64,000 nucleotides of DNA from Paralithodes platypus (lineage: Eukaryota; Arthropoda; Malacostraca; Decapoda; Lithodidae): the NCBI GenBank assembly GCA_032716605.1, contig CM064560.1, forward strand, positions 12,826,292 to 12,890,291. Direction: 5' to 3'. The position numbers and the translations under genes are program-made. Below, piece after piece: positions 21,524-33,108 of the stretch (position 1 is the stretch's first letter; each line of letters begins with the position of its first letter). The notes under the pieces were generated by a model. It made no database searches. It had not been told where the DNA came from and worked only from the letters and a program-made list of their open reading frames with translations.

Positions 21524-22064
21524 GGTGTTCAGAAAACATGTGTACAAAATTAAATAGGTGATAGGGAACACAGAATTAAACATTTTGTACTCCATGGAGG
21601 TATGTCCATAAATGCTTCCTTGCGGTGCTACAGGGTAGACAGTTTCAACGTAATTTCCCTAAATTTGTACCCTAACTTCTCTGTGAGTAATCCGTTTACA
21701 TACAAACATGGTAATTTAATGTACACAACAGTATGACATAAGACATCTTCGTTCAGTAAACAGTTCTGACTGATGATTAATGATTGTTAATCTTCTCTTC
21801 AATTTAATGTTCTTTTGTTTTTGCAGTGTACTGACATTAATAAAGTAATGTTCATACTGTTGTGTACATTAAATTACCATGTTTGTATGTAAACGGATTA
21901 CTCACAGAGAAGTTAGGGTACAAATTTAGGGAAATTACGTTGAAACTGTCTACCCTGTAGCACCGCAAGGAAGCATTTAAGGACATACCTCCATGGAGTA
22001 TAAACTGTTTAATTCTGATTTCCCTATCACCCATTTCATTTTGTACACATGTTTTCTGAACACC

Positions 22065-22116
<52 letters not shown>
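21466..22116. mobile_element. MITE with long inverted arms inserted in (TA)n
   Basis: A (TA)n run (21466-21520) precedes CAGGGTGTTCAGAAAACATG, and the inverted partner ends at 22067 before another (TA)n run (to about 22116). The arms, about 21521-21737 and 21850-22067, are nearly perfect inverted copies more than 200 bp long, with a spacer of roughly 110 bases. A TA target and CAGGGTG ends are shared with the Tc1/mariner-type element at 34789-36043. It is non-coding, and the frames seen on both strands mirror each other. Confidence 0.85.
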
Positions 22117-22125
<9 letters not shown>

Positions 22126-22548
22126 TAGAATTAATGACTAGAACACATACTTCGCTAAATGTAAAAACAGGTCCATATGCGCACTACAGTTTGGTTGCAA
22201 CATATAGAGTAGTGGGGTTTCTGAAAATGTGAATGTTGGGAGCATTTTTAGGTAAAAGTTGGGAACCAGACTTTTTAGCATATTTCAGGTATGCTGAATT
22301 CGATAAACCCGGTTCCCAAGCGAAATTTTGAGTTTTTGACCATCTAATTTGCATAAACAAAATGGCCGCCAAATTGGAAATTGTTGACACTTCATGAACC
22401 ATTTTCTCCAATATCTCTCTAACTAGGCAAGCAAAAATGACAAATAAAGTGTCTATACTTATGTTTTGAGGGTCAGAGAATGTGATTAAGACATCTTTAA
22501 AGTGATTAGTGATAAGCCTTCACGTAAATGTGCAAATTAACACGGTTG

Positions 22549-22712
22549 TTATCAGCCACCACCCAACCCTACTATCGTCTTTAAATTCTAGTTATCTGTC
22601 AATATCAAGTATAAATATACAAAAGTAGTTTTTTGTATACAAGTACTTATATTTTGATATTGACAGATAACTTTAATTTAAAGGTAATAGTAGGGTTGGG
22701 TGGTGGGTGATA
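22549..22712. repeat. hairpin MITE
   Basis: GTTATCAGCCACCACCCAAC at the left pairs with GTTGGGTGGTGGGTGATAAC at the right, and the arms continue through TTATCTGTCAATATCA for about 60 bp each. The loop is short and AT-rich. No frame is present. Confidence 0.8.
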
Positions 22713-23214
22713 ACTACCATGTTTGATGGAGGAGCAATAATGGTTTGGTGGTTCTCACAGGTAAGCCACGGTAGCCTTGTTCGTTTCTGTGTCATTAATG
22801 TGTGACTTTAACCTCATGACACAAGGACAAGTGGATTCATTCTACACTGTTGGTAATGCACTATATTGACGAAAATTAGGGCACGGTCTGAAAAAACTGT
22901 GTCAAAATATCATACTGATCCAACTGTATGTTAATAAGTTATTCCCGAAAAACGATGTAACACGGCCTCTGAAACCCATAGTAGGCGGTAATGTTATCTG
23001 TATGTAATTCTGAATCAATAAGGCAAACATTCAGAACAGTAGTTTAAACCTCGGATTTCGGGGCAGGTTTAAACCCGAGATTGAGATTAGTCGATCCTGG
23101 ATCAAACACAGAGGTTTATCCGTATTCAGAACACAGGATTAACTCGGCAACGGCGAGGGGGGGGTATTGAACTAGCTCCCCATGGGCGAGCATATTGGCT
23201 CCATTCAGGCCTAT

Positions 23215-24610
23215 AATCGTCATTTTACGATAAATATCGTTATTACTTATTCATATGAGCCTATTTTACCTTCACTATGAAGATAGTAACCTGTAACAAC
23301 AATAAAACAAGTGAAAATATAATTTTTCTGGTCAAAATCGCGAATATAGATGGACCAGCCCATTCATGAATTATGGAGAAAATTGAGGCAACCCCTCCCT
23401 CCACGAGGCCTCAAGCCACACTGAGCCTACTCATACTGTCGTCATACACACACTCGGTTGTGTAACACACCCGCTAGGCACGTAAGCACATCCCCCACAC
23501 AGTTTGCTAATGTTAGCACAAAAATATACCAACAAATTAGGGAATAACAGGGAAAATAGGTGATAATTGAAGGGGGAGGGGAAAGGGAGGAAGGAGGGGA
23601 TGTGGAGGAGTGATATGAGGTATAGGGGGAAAAAAACAAAAAATTGTTTAATGCTACTGGGGCTGTTTAAATGTTTTTTTTAGGCCTCCCTCTTAAGAGC
23701 TTTTCCGCCGTCGCCCAGTAAAACCTCTTATGAGCTTTGCATCCGTTTATGGGTTAATAGGCGTATTTTTAAACAAATAATTGGGGTTCCGAATCGCATC
23801 CCACAAGGAACCTGGTCTTCGTAAATATATTTGGGATCCCAGAACAAACCTAAAATAGTATTATCGGAACAATTGTAGGGCTGTTCTGGGGGAAGAGCTC
23901 CACTTCCGGCAGTACATCCCCTCAAAGAGACATTGCTTTGGCATTAAGCTCTGCGTGCTGTGCGACTGTAAGACTGGTTATGACCTGTACTTCCTAGTTA
24001 ACCTAAGACGTGCGCATGGGGGGTATGAGACACCACACTCCTGTGCGCACGTATTTGAGCTGTTCCCATCACTAACATCGTTATTTTACCATAAATAGCA
24101 TTAATACTTATCCATATGCGCATATTATAGGTTGATTATAAAGGTATTAACCTGTTACAACAATAAAACAAGTGGAAACAGCGTTTGGATGGTCAAAATC
24201 GGCGATACAGGCCGGGAGTTACATAATGTATGGCTGAGGCAACCTCCCTCCCCTCCACTTTTCCCCACGTCTGGAGAGAGACTGTCGATCGATACTCTCT
24301 CTCTCTCTCTCTCTTGCACTCGCTTGGTAACAGTGATGACAATGCCCTGCTTGCAACTCGCTAATGTTAGCACGAAAATAGACCACAGAATAAGGGAATA
24401 ACAGGGAAAATAGGTGATAACTGAAGGAGGTGAGGAAAGTGGGGAGGGAGGGGATATTTGGCATGGCCCAGGGGCAAAAACAAAAAAAAAACAAAAAAAA
24501 CATTGTTTTGGGGTGTTTTAAATGGATTTTTTTTTCCCGCCCAGACTCTTAAGAGTCTTCCCGCAGTCGCCCGGGGAAACTCTTAAGAGTCTTCCCGCAG
24601 CTCCTGGGTT
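23215..24610 (+). repeat. diverged direct duplication, period about 860 bp
   Basis: Segments 23215-23735 and 24080-24605 share a series of blocks in the same order: AACAATAAAACAAGTG, GCTAATGTTAGCAC, GGGAATAACAGGGAAAATAG, a GGAGG-rich purine tract and CTCTTAAGAG/GCCGTCGCCC. Copy 2 has a (CT)n run at 24295-24315. Short frames inside are low-complexity and not believable genes. Confidence 0.75.
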
Positions 24611-25202
24611 AACAGCGGGAAGGAAGGGGAAGTTTGGTGGTTCACAAGATGGCGATGATGTTGGGTGACAATAACAATTGATCAGAACTAATTTGATGAA
24701 TAGGGATGAATAGAGATGTCTTTACTTACGACATGATGAGAGTGATGATAGATGATCAATGCATTGGTGGAACTGCACTATGAGGTTAGTACTAGCGCGG
24801 TAATGGAATGTAATGAGAGAAAAACAATCGGTCTTGCAGCAGTGGGGTTTGGAGAACAAATGACTTCCCCAGTCGGATTGTGGGAGCCCTGCTGTTTCAC
24901 CCATGCGCGAATCGGTTGGGAAATATTTACCATTTTATAATTATAACCGGTACCTATGTTCATAGGAATAATATTATACTACCCAATATCTAATAGGGAA
25001 CATAATTTAATATTCTTCCCAATTATACTAAAACATATTATTATGATTCTTAATCCTACAAACTTATTATTTAAGATTACACTTAAACTTACACTGTCCA
25101 TCAGAAATACTATTAATTACCAGAAGATGGGGGATCTTCCTATCTAATGTACTAATATAATCGTGCTCCTAAAGGTTGCCAAATGCCACTACAATAACGC
25201 CA
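24611..25202. other. unassigned sequence
   Basis: No coding, RNA or repeat feature was recognised here. Composition turns AT-rich after about 24950. Confidence 0.5.
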
Positions 25203-25655
25203 TCTGTTGTTGCTCTCCAGATTTTTTTTTTTTTTTTTTTTTTTATATATTCCAACTACTCCCTCTCGGGCATAGGCTGAGAGCCTGTACAGTCGGTCAC
25301 CTTTCCGACTGGGCCACCTAATGGTAATTTCGCTGGGCCTTTCGCTCTGATATTACTAAGATCGCTCACTCCCCCCCCCCCCCCCCCACACCCTGAATCT
25401 GTTGCATGTTATGTCCCATAGATGGCGTCGTTAGATTTACTGGGAAGGAGAGGGATGGGCTACACGGAGAAGGGGGTGGGTGGGGGGGGGGGTTATTGTG
25501 TAGGGAAGGTTGGAAGTGTGTAGGGTGGGGGAGGGGGGTTACGTGAATTATTTCACCAGGTTTATGGTTACCGTTTTACCTCCTGATATTAATTAAGATG
25601 TAAATAGTTTTTGCTAGTGAAATCTGCCTTTAGGAAATATTTGTGTATGTGTAAT
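25203..25655 (-). mobile_element. interspersed retroposon-like repeat with poly(A), minus strand
   Basis: A poly(T) run at 25220-25243 is the tail of a minus-strand unit that reads outward through GTCGGAAAGGTGACCGACTG, AGATGGCG-type and G/C-homopolymer-rich stretches to about 25655. A second copy of the same unit lies in opposite orientation at 46190-46520. The poly(A) suggests a SINE- or LINE-derived retroposon. No frame was found and the family is unknown. Confidence 0.6.
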
Positions 25656-26810
25656 TATTGTTTGCAAACCAATTTGTAGGGATTGCTAGATTCACTATCT
25701 ATTTAGTAAGACAGCTCTTTCTCACTCATTCACTCACACTATCTATTTATCTATATATCTATATCTATCCACATTATTGATTAGTCTTTTCCTTAGCTGA
25801 TGTTTATTTGCTTTTCTTTGGGTTAATGTTGGTCTTTTAATTTTGGTTGAGGTCCCGGGCTGGCCCGTATTGTCGATTTGCGGCATTTGTTTTTGGGCTC
25901 CTCATACCTCTCTGTTTCATGCCTTTTTTTTCAAATACAGCATTATGTTTAACATTGTGTTGTTACTTAAGATAAAATAATGTTTCTATGTATTGCATAT
26001 CCATATCCATCTAGTCGTCATTAGTGAAATGCCTATACCAAAATAACAGCTTTCATAACTGGTCGCTTATAATTATGATATTCTCCAGATGTGTATTTTG
26101 TGTTTGAGAAGGGGGTTTGGAGAAGAAAACACATATATATATATATGACTAAAATACAGTATACAAATATCAGACTTTAGAACTGGTAACCTACTTAAGT
26201 AGAAACAAATAAATGATTTGCTCGGAAATACTGTAAGTGCTACAAACCTCAAAGGTGTTATAACTTATAAGAAAAATAGGTCCTACTAAAATGTCATTGG
26301 AAAACGCTATATACTTTCAAAGTAGCCCAGAGAAGTTTTAGTGGTTTGCATTTCCCAATGTTGATATGTATGATAAAGGTGTTTGTTATTAGCATATACA
26401 TTTGGATATCAATGCAAATATAATTAAACCGTTCAGAGAGAGAGCAAGAGGGAAAGGGAGATACGAACTAAATGGACGAATACATCGAAGAGACTTATAA
26501 ACGAAAGCTTGACTCTAATATATGTGGATAGAGTATTTATTAATCAAAAGAATAAGTATTCGGTAATGTTTACTCTATATATTCATCTAAACATAATGAA
26601 AAAAATGACCCGCAGAGCCACTTCACCTATGTAATGCAAATTCCCATTACAAGCAACCCAATTCCTCCATATGACAATCAAAGGTTTGATGTTCTCCACT
26701 TCCCTTTACCTAATAAATTGTGTCTCTGTGTATGAAAGAAACAAGAAGCAAACTACTTATAAACATTTTGACATCCCTTCCCCCGGTCAAAACAGAATGA
26801 TTAGTACAGA
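25656..26810. other. unassigned AT-rich sequence
   Basis: No gene or clear repeat was seen. A short (AT)n run lies at about 26130-26145. Confidence 0.5.
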
Positions 26811-28007
26811 ACATAAGAACATAAGAACATAAGAAAATGGGAGTCTGCAGAAAGCCGATTGGCCTAAGCAAGGCAGATCCCTGTCCCACACAACCCCAAT
26901 TACAAAGCCCAATTATAGGCTCAACACTCTAATACCCTGAGGATCATCTTACCAAACCGGTTAGAGATTAACGCAGGATTACGGGGTCTGCAGAGCGCTG
27001 ATTGGCCCAACCCGGCTGATCCCCCTTCACACCCAACCCTTCTCGTCCATATGCTTATCCAATTTTTTCTTAAAGCTCCCTATCGTTCTTGATCCCACTA
27101 TATCACTTGGTAGCCTATTCCACCCATCTACAACTCTGTTACCAACCAATATTTGCCTATATCTTTTCTGAAACGAAATTTATCTAATTTGAAACCATTG
27201 GTACGAGTTCTTTCGCTATCACTGAGCTTTAGTACATTTGTCATGTCCCCTTTGTTAATCCCACTAACCCACTTGAACACCTCTATCATATCCCCTCTAA
27301 CTCTGCGTCTCTCTAACGAATGTAAACCTAATTTCTTCAACCTTTCTTCATACGGAAAATTTCTAATATTATGGATCATTTTTGTCATTCTACGCTGAAT
27401 TCTCTCCAATGAATCTATGTCCATTCTGTAATAAGGACACCAAAATTGGACAGCATAATCCATATGGGGTCTCACTAATGACAAGTAAAGTTTTAAGATA
27501 ACATCAGCAGTTCTGTTACTCACACTCCTAGAGATGAACCCGAGAATCCTGTTTGCCTTATTACGAACGCTTATACACTGTTTTCTAGGCTTCAAATCAT
27601 TGCTAACAAACACACCTAGATCTTTCTCGCAGTCTGAATTTTCTAATTCTAAATTAGCTAGTTTATATTTAACATTTGTTTGCATCTTCCCTATCTTTAA
27701 TACCTTGCATTTGTCAATGTTAAACTTCATCTGCCAATTTACTGACCATTCATGTAAGGTATCTAGATCCCTTTGGAGGCACTCTATATCGCTATCTGAA
27801 TCAATTGATCTCCCCATTTTAGTATCGTCTGCGAATTTACTTATCCTACTAGTTATACCTAAATCTAGGTCATTTATGTATATAAGAAACAACAGGGGAC
27901 CTAATACCGATCCCTGGGGGACACCACTTTTGACTGCTCCCCACTCTGACTTGGTACCATTTATGCTGACTCTCTGTTTCCTACCAATTAGCCATGACCT
28001 AATCCAT
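26811..28007 (-). pseudogene. CR1-type LINE 3' fragment
   Basis: On the minus strand the fragment starts within the RNA-binding [10 protein letters not shown] region, continues through [18 protein letters not shown] and [24 protein letters not shown], and ends in a 3' UTR with repeated TTCTTATG units (CATAAGAA on the plus strand at 26811-26833). The frame is largely open to 27128 and then shifts. Its 3' end differs from the CR1 at 11143-14857, so it is a separate subfamily, shared with 43478-44859. Confidence 0.88.
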
Positions 28008-28870
28008 ATTCACCATATTCAAGGTGCACTGGAATGTAACTGCGGGACACACAAAGCTTGAAACAAAGTCATAGGGTGAGGGATAGACACATTTACGGAG
28101 TGAATTCCATACTTTACTTGTTGAGCTGAAAAATTACGGGGAAATTTAAGTTAACTGTTGGCTTTGAATGGTGGGCAGAAAAGTGGTTGGGAATGAGTTA
28201 CAAAGTGGGTGGCCCTCTGTCTCTGCAGAGTGAGAGGTATAGGCTGGGACAGCTGTTAAGGGGAGATTTCCACTTGAGGGATTTTTTTCTGGACCCGTTT
28301 CTCCCTCATGTTTAGCCCCATTGCTTTTGAGATTTTAAGACGTTCGCCCTAGTAGTTTTGACATTTTAAGACATTTTGCCCCATTTATGTCAATGTTAAG
28401 ACCTTTCGTGCCATTAAGGTGTCAATTTTGTCCTGGCGAGCGATAACGAGCCTGTAATTTAAGAGTAACCGACCTCCGGCCGGGAAATTTGTCTACCGAA
28501 AAATGTACAAATTTATCTTGAAAGGGGGTCTAGGGGATGTAATTTTAAGCTTGATGGAAGTCTAGGAAACACACTAAAAACCTCCCCTTAAGAACACTGG
28601 TTATAATAATGGCATAACAGTAACATACATACAATTTTCACAATGTGGAGATATTGTAGACAGTATGGTGGAGAAGAGTAGAGATTACATGCCTTTGACT
28701 GCACCCTTTCAGAGGCATTTTTCATATGCGAACAATACCTGATACGCTTACAACAGTGTCCCTGTACGGAGAAAGAGGCTGTACGGGGATAAGGGGGTAA
28801 CAGACGATCGAGCAAACCTAACCTTTGGGAAACTTTTCAATCAAGAATGTTAATATGATGTTTCAAAGAC
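28008..28870 (-). pseudogene. old Jockey-type LINE fragment, interrupted by a MITE
   Basis: On the minus strand, 28870-28592 recalls the C-terminal region (YCSH, then HYYNQCS), and 28255-28008 recalls the following CIPPP...TLLATQ and 3' UTR with CGGGACACACAAAGCTTG. The two halves join across a TTAA-flanked insertion at 28260-28587. It is highly diverged. Confidence 0.6.
28260..28587. mobile_element. TTAA-target MITE with GGGGAG termini
   Basis: TTAA occurs at 28256-28259 and 28588-28591. Internal ends read GGGGAGATTT and, inverted, GGGGAGGTTT. Excision restores continuity of the Jockey-type fragment around it. TTAA targets fit piggyBac- or Kolobok-type elements. It is non-coding, 328 bp. Confidence 0.75.
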
Positions 28871-29571
28871 ACACACATACACACTTGTGTTTCAATAAAC
28901 ACTAATGTTTCACTGCATGCATCCGCATATCAGTATATGTTATGGCTCTAGCCATCTCTCTCTCTCTCTCTCTCTCTCTGTGTAGGAATATTGGTTTGGC
29001 AGGAGAGTCACAGGGACCGCACTATCTACCAATTATTATCTTTCGCAACTAACTCAGCGCGTTACAGGTTGCCAGGGTAGCTCATGAAAAAGATATATCC
29101 ACTGATATTTTAACAACCAATCGTGTTATGACTTAGACCTATTGGTGTCTGGAAGAGAAAAACATGCTTAGGAACTATTTTAAGATATACGGTACTGAAA
29201 TTTAGCAACCACGCTAGGCCTGAAGAGACCATAATTATATCACAACTGGTATAAAGAGGATGACCGCAACCTCATCCACGTGGCAGCTGTACTGTATGTG
29301 TGTGTGTGTATGTGTGTGTTGGGTTTAAATGCCGATATAACTGTTAATTTTAAATATTACATGATCAAATCTATGCAAGGGTAATTATATATTATGTGCA
29401 GTAAAATGTATAAGTTAGATAAGAGCCTGTCACCCTATATAAATAATAATAACTATATGCGTAATCATAAACCGAGTGCACTGTGAGTGATGGCAGATAA
29501 TATCTGGAGGACCATTAGTTTGTAAAACCCTGATGGGTATTGTTAAGGTGTCCACTATGTGTGCTGCTGGA
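28871..29571. other. unassigned sequence with microsatellites
   Basis: A (CT)n run at 28957-28979 and a (TG)n run at 29298-29320 are present. No gene was recognised. Confidence 0.5.
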
Positions 29572-29776
29572 TCACTATACTCTGTTTCAGCGACGCTGAG
29601 GTGAGAACGGCTCACCTAGATGTCAATAAGTCTAGCTGATTGGCTAATGCGACTTTTTTCAATGTCTCGTCTTTTAGTAATTATTAATTCTTAAAGGTTT
29701 AAATAATCACGGTCGGCCGCACAACTCAATCAGCTGAAACTATTGACATCTACCTGGTCGCTGTAACAGTATAGAC
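29572..29776. repeat. foldback repeat
   Basis: CACTATACTCTGTTTCAGCGAC near the left pairs with GTCGCTGTAACAGTATAG near the right, and the inner arms share GATGTCAATA and CAGCTGATT. The arms are about 75 bp with small gaps. It is probably a decayed MITE. Confidence 0.65.
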
Positions 29777-30285
29777 ATTAGTATATAACAGACAGCACCT
29801 GGTCATGCTAATGCTACTACAGAAAGTGTAACAGGCAGTCAGCCAGTCAGTAGCCAACCCTTCATTCCCGTTAAATAGATGGGGAGGGTTAGCAAGGGAC
29901 ATTAGAAAGGGAACAATGATGACCGGGAGAAAATTAATACAATAAATACCTTCCAAAGCAAGTATTCTTAACATTCGGAACAACATTCACCAGGCCTCAA
30001 TATCATTGACTTCACCTCAGATGATATACACTTCCACAACAAAGTCTTCACAACATCGGGGATGATGACCTTCCAGGTTTGTCAATTAAAAGGTTACAAA
30101 ATAATACTTTCATATGTTCTTCCTAACTAACTTCCTCCATTCATTCCTGTAACAACAATCGCATATAATATCCGTGTTAATAGCTCATGCATCGACCATG
30201 AACCTCCCGACCGTGGTTCCCCTTTACTGTTTTGGCTACAATCATACATTTTATTGAGGCTAGTGCTTGATAATTTTATTCAGCA
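29777..30285. other. unassigned sequence
   Basis: No gene, RNA or clear repeat was recognised between the foldback and the SINE head. Confidence 0.45.
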
Positions 30286-30412
30286 CTGGAGCCCCAGCGG
30301 TCGAGTGGTAAGCACGCTCACGTGTGAATCTGCTTGACCTTGGTTCGATCCCAGCCAAGGAGGACATATTTATTGGGTGTGAAACTCAGGTGTCTGAAGC
30401 AACTGCCAGCAG
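30286..30412 (+). mobile_element. tRNA-derived SINE fragment
   Basis: AGCGGTCGAGTGGTAAGCA is box-A-like and GGTTCGATCCC is a near-consensus B box. GGAGGACAT...TATTGGGTG follows, as in the SINE at 18761. The unit ends where LINE sequence begins, so it is truncated or fused. Confidence 0.7.
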
Positions 30413-30439
30413 CCCCTTCTCTTTATCCTCCTACTTTCT

Positions 30440-31180
30440 CTATCCTAGTTTCAAAGCCAAAGGCTTTCGTATTTCCGATTTTGGCTCCTCTGAATTCTCA
30501 ACTTTATGGCTCAAACTTTCCTGTCATTCTCATATTAAATATTTATGTGATAACTGTCTTTCCCCTAACTCTACCGACTTTCCCAAATTGTTTGATTATC
30601 TAAACTCTAAAGTGGAACACATTCTAGCCATTTCTCCTTTCTCTGAATCTCCATTTTAGGAGATTTCAACGTTCATCACCACCAATGTCTCTCCTCTAAT
30701 TTTACTGACCAACTTGGTGAACAAGCCTACGTCTTTTCTATCCTAAATTACCTAGAGCAGTTGGTTCAGCAAGCCTCGGAGATTGGCCCAACATTCTTGA
30801 CTTGTTTCTAACTTCTAACCCTTCTTCTTATACTGTCGATCTTTTCTCTCCTTTGGGCTCCTCCGACCATAAACTTATCTCTGTCATCTGTCCTATCTCT
30901 CCAGTACGGCCACCTGATCCTCTTATCAGGCGGCGCTTATGGCACTTTGGCGCTGACGACTGGGAGGCTCTCCGGCAGTACTTCTTTGATTTCCCATGGA
31001 ATAAATTTTGCTTCTGTGGCCGAGGACCCTCGGAGAGTGCTGAACGCATTACCGAGGTAATCCTATCGGGCATGGAAGCATACATTCCATTTTCTTTCTC
31101 TCTACTGCTGTCCGCAATAAGGAGGAAGCATTTAAACGGTACGACGCCTTAAAACTCAAGAATCTCATTCTTCCTATGTT
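30440..31180 (+). pseudogene. Jockey-type LINE endonuclease fragment
   Basis: Plus-strand frames encode FKAKGFRISDFG, a GDFNVHHH motif (GDFN of AP endonucleases) in a second frame, then [22 protein letters not shown] with the catalytic SDH, and [18 protein letters not shown]...[13 protein letters not shown]. Frame changes occur near 30655 and 31100. The order matches the N-terminal half of the same ORF2 whose reverse transcriptase is at 15215-16743. The fragment ends abruptly at about 31180. Confidence 0.85.
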
Positions 31181-31530
31181 TGTATAAGTCTACCCAACAT
31201 GTTACATTTAACAAATAAGTAAAAAGGAACACAAGCAACAACAGATCTACTGATCTTTACGAGGCTGCTTGTAAATATGATTGCAAAAGGGCAGATACAC
31301 ATATAATGATATGGAGTAAAATAAGTCCACATAAAACGTCATTATCACCATATAAGGCATTGTTTTTTGTCTGTGTTAGACACATTATACTTGCGTGACC
31401 CGCCATCGAATGTTGTCATATTTGATAACTTGCATCTATGGGTCTATATATAACCTGTTTAAAATCCATATTATCATTTGGTGTCACATAAGTCGTGGGG
31501 ATAAATATGCTATAATTAATGATATTATCC
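31181..31530. other. unassigned flank of the BEL element
   Basis: No feature was recognised. AT-rich sequence runs up to the LTR boundary. Confidence 0.45.
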
Positions 31531-32072
31531 TGTTTATTATTCCTAGGGGGTAGAGGAGAAACGGATATAAATTAAATAATTAAACCTGGAAAGATGAATT
31601 GGCCTAGGCTATAAAAATTATACCGGGTCGGCGTTTGACTTACTTGTAAACATGTATGTGTAGGTTATCTGTGGTAGTCCCAGTAATATCTATGAAGTAC
31701 TTCTAGTATTAAAGGAACTTAGCTGTGATGCAAAGAGTGTAGGTTAGGTGATGGACATGTCGATAGGTGAAGATCAGGGAAGTTCTGTTGTTATGTGGCA
31801 GAAACTGGTGGTTTGTTGTGAGCGGGACGAAGTCTCTGTGTGAAGTGTACTGAGATTCCCTTTTATCGTAACAATATAAAATATTTAAGGGTTCTATATC
31901 GTCCCCCGTGATTAAATAATAAGGGAAAATAAACTAAGATATAATTGGTGCAACCACAGTAATATTTATCCACAAAGATAAATAAAGTAATGCGTATAAA
32001 CAAAAACGAACCAGCTGTCGTGAACCCGGGAAATTCAAACTACGGTATATATACCAGCTAGGATTCACGACA
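31531..32072 (-). repeat. BEL LTR, left (3' LTR of the element)
   Basis: TGTTTATTATTCC...GGATTCACGACA matches 41802-42349 with a few substitutions and small gaps. The ends are TG and CA on the plus strand. Flanking bases TATCC and CATA are shared with the inner side of the other copy, so each edge is uncertain by up to five bases. Confidence 0.85.
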
Positions 32073-32101
32073 TACTCCGCCACCAGTTATATACAAAGTA
32101 T

Positions 32102-32794
32102 TTACAATTGTCCCGTCCCGATCATGGATCGCCACAACTGGGAGGAACCCAAAGCAGCCCGACGTGACGGCCTCTGAGGGGTATCACCTCGGTCCGCTCC
32201 AGTAGCAGGAAGGATATTATCAGAGTTCGGCTTGCTGTCGCCATCCACTACCTCTAAATCTATCTCTAGTGGGTATAGCTTAATCACCGGTCTGGTGGTC
32301 AAACCGGCTCCTGTTTTTACCTTAACTACCCTACATTCGTGGTCAGGACCACGAAGAAGTTTCATTATCCGACCTATACGCCAAAAAGGTCGGGGGCCGT
32401 CATCATGTACTAGAACGACGTCCCCAACTTGCGACGATGCTATCCCTCTTTTTACCATTAAGTGACGATGTTGCTCCCTGAGTGATATTAAATAATCAGT
32501 GCTCCACCTTTTCCACAGGTCATGTGAGAGTTTTGTTACATATTGGAAGCGTTGGTTGACGGAATCGTTGTTACGCCACGTCGTGTCCTTGAGATCTTCA
32601 TCCGTGACTTCCCGCCTTGGAAAGCTTCTGATCCGCCTCCCATGAACCAGTTGTGAAGGAGTGATGGGTAGAGGGTCTTCAAGATCATTGTAGCTGTAGC
32701 CAAGCGGGCGATCATAGACTGTGCCCTCGAGCTCCAGTAATACCGTATTCAGTTCCTCTGTGGTAACCAATGCTCGACCCAGTACCTTCTTCAA
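32102..32794 (-). pseudogene. BEL integrase C-terminal region
   Basis: The frame starts in the end of the integrase core (KKVLGRALVTTEELNTVLLE) and continues through DPLPITPSQLVHGRR and GDVVLVHDD...WRIGRIMKL, the C-terminal domain typical of BEL/Pao pol. The preceding core segment (an SDNATTFVSG-type catalytic aspartate region near 32940-32970 and the FGAIWERVIG segment) is in other frames. Frameshifts separate the catalytic residues. Confidence 0.8.
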
Positions 32795-33108
32795 GCCAGC
32801 CTTTAGGATGCCAATGACCCGTTCCCATATGGCACCGAACCATGGCGCCCTGGCCGGTATAAACCGCCACTCGCACTTGAATTCCGCTAGAGTACCTTTT
32901 CACCTTGCATCATCTATCAACTCCCGTAATGTACTGGCTCCGCTAACAAATGTGGTGGCATTATCACTCATCATAATCTCAGGGTAACCCCTCCTGTTAC
33001 TAAACCTACGGAACACATGCAAAAATTATTCGCAGGAGAGGTTAGACACCGTCTCTACATGGACCGCTCTAGTAACTGCACAGGTGAATAAGACTACATA
33101 TAGTTTAC

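Noticed and set aside
21852..22034. 60-codon minus-strand frame
   Set aside because: It lies in a MITE arm, and the mirrored arm gives the same peptide, so it is repeat sequence.
27153..28061. Plus-strand frames over the CR1 fragment
   Set aside because: Antisense shadows of the minus-strand RT; the same shadows recur at 43803 and 44467.
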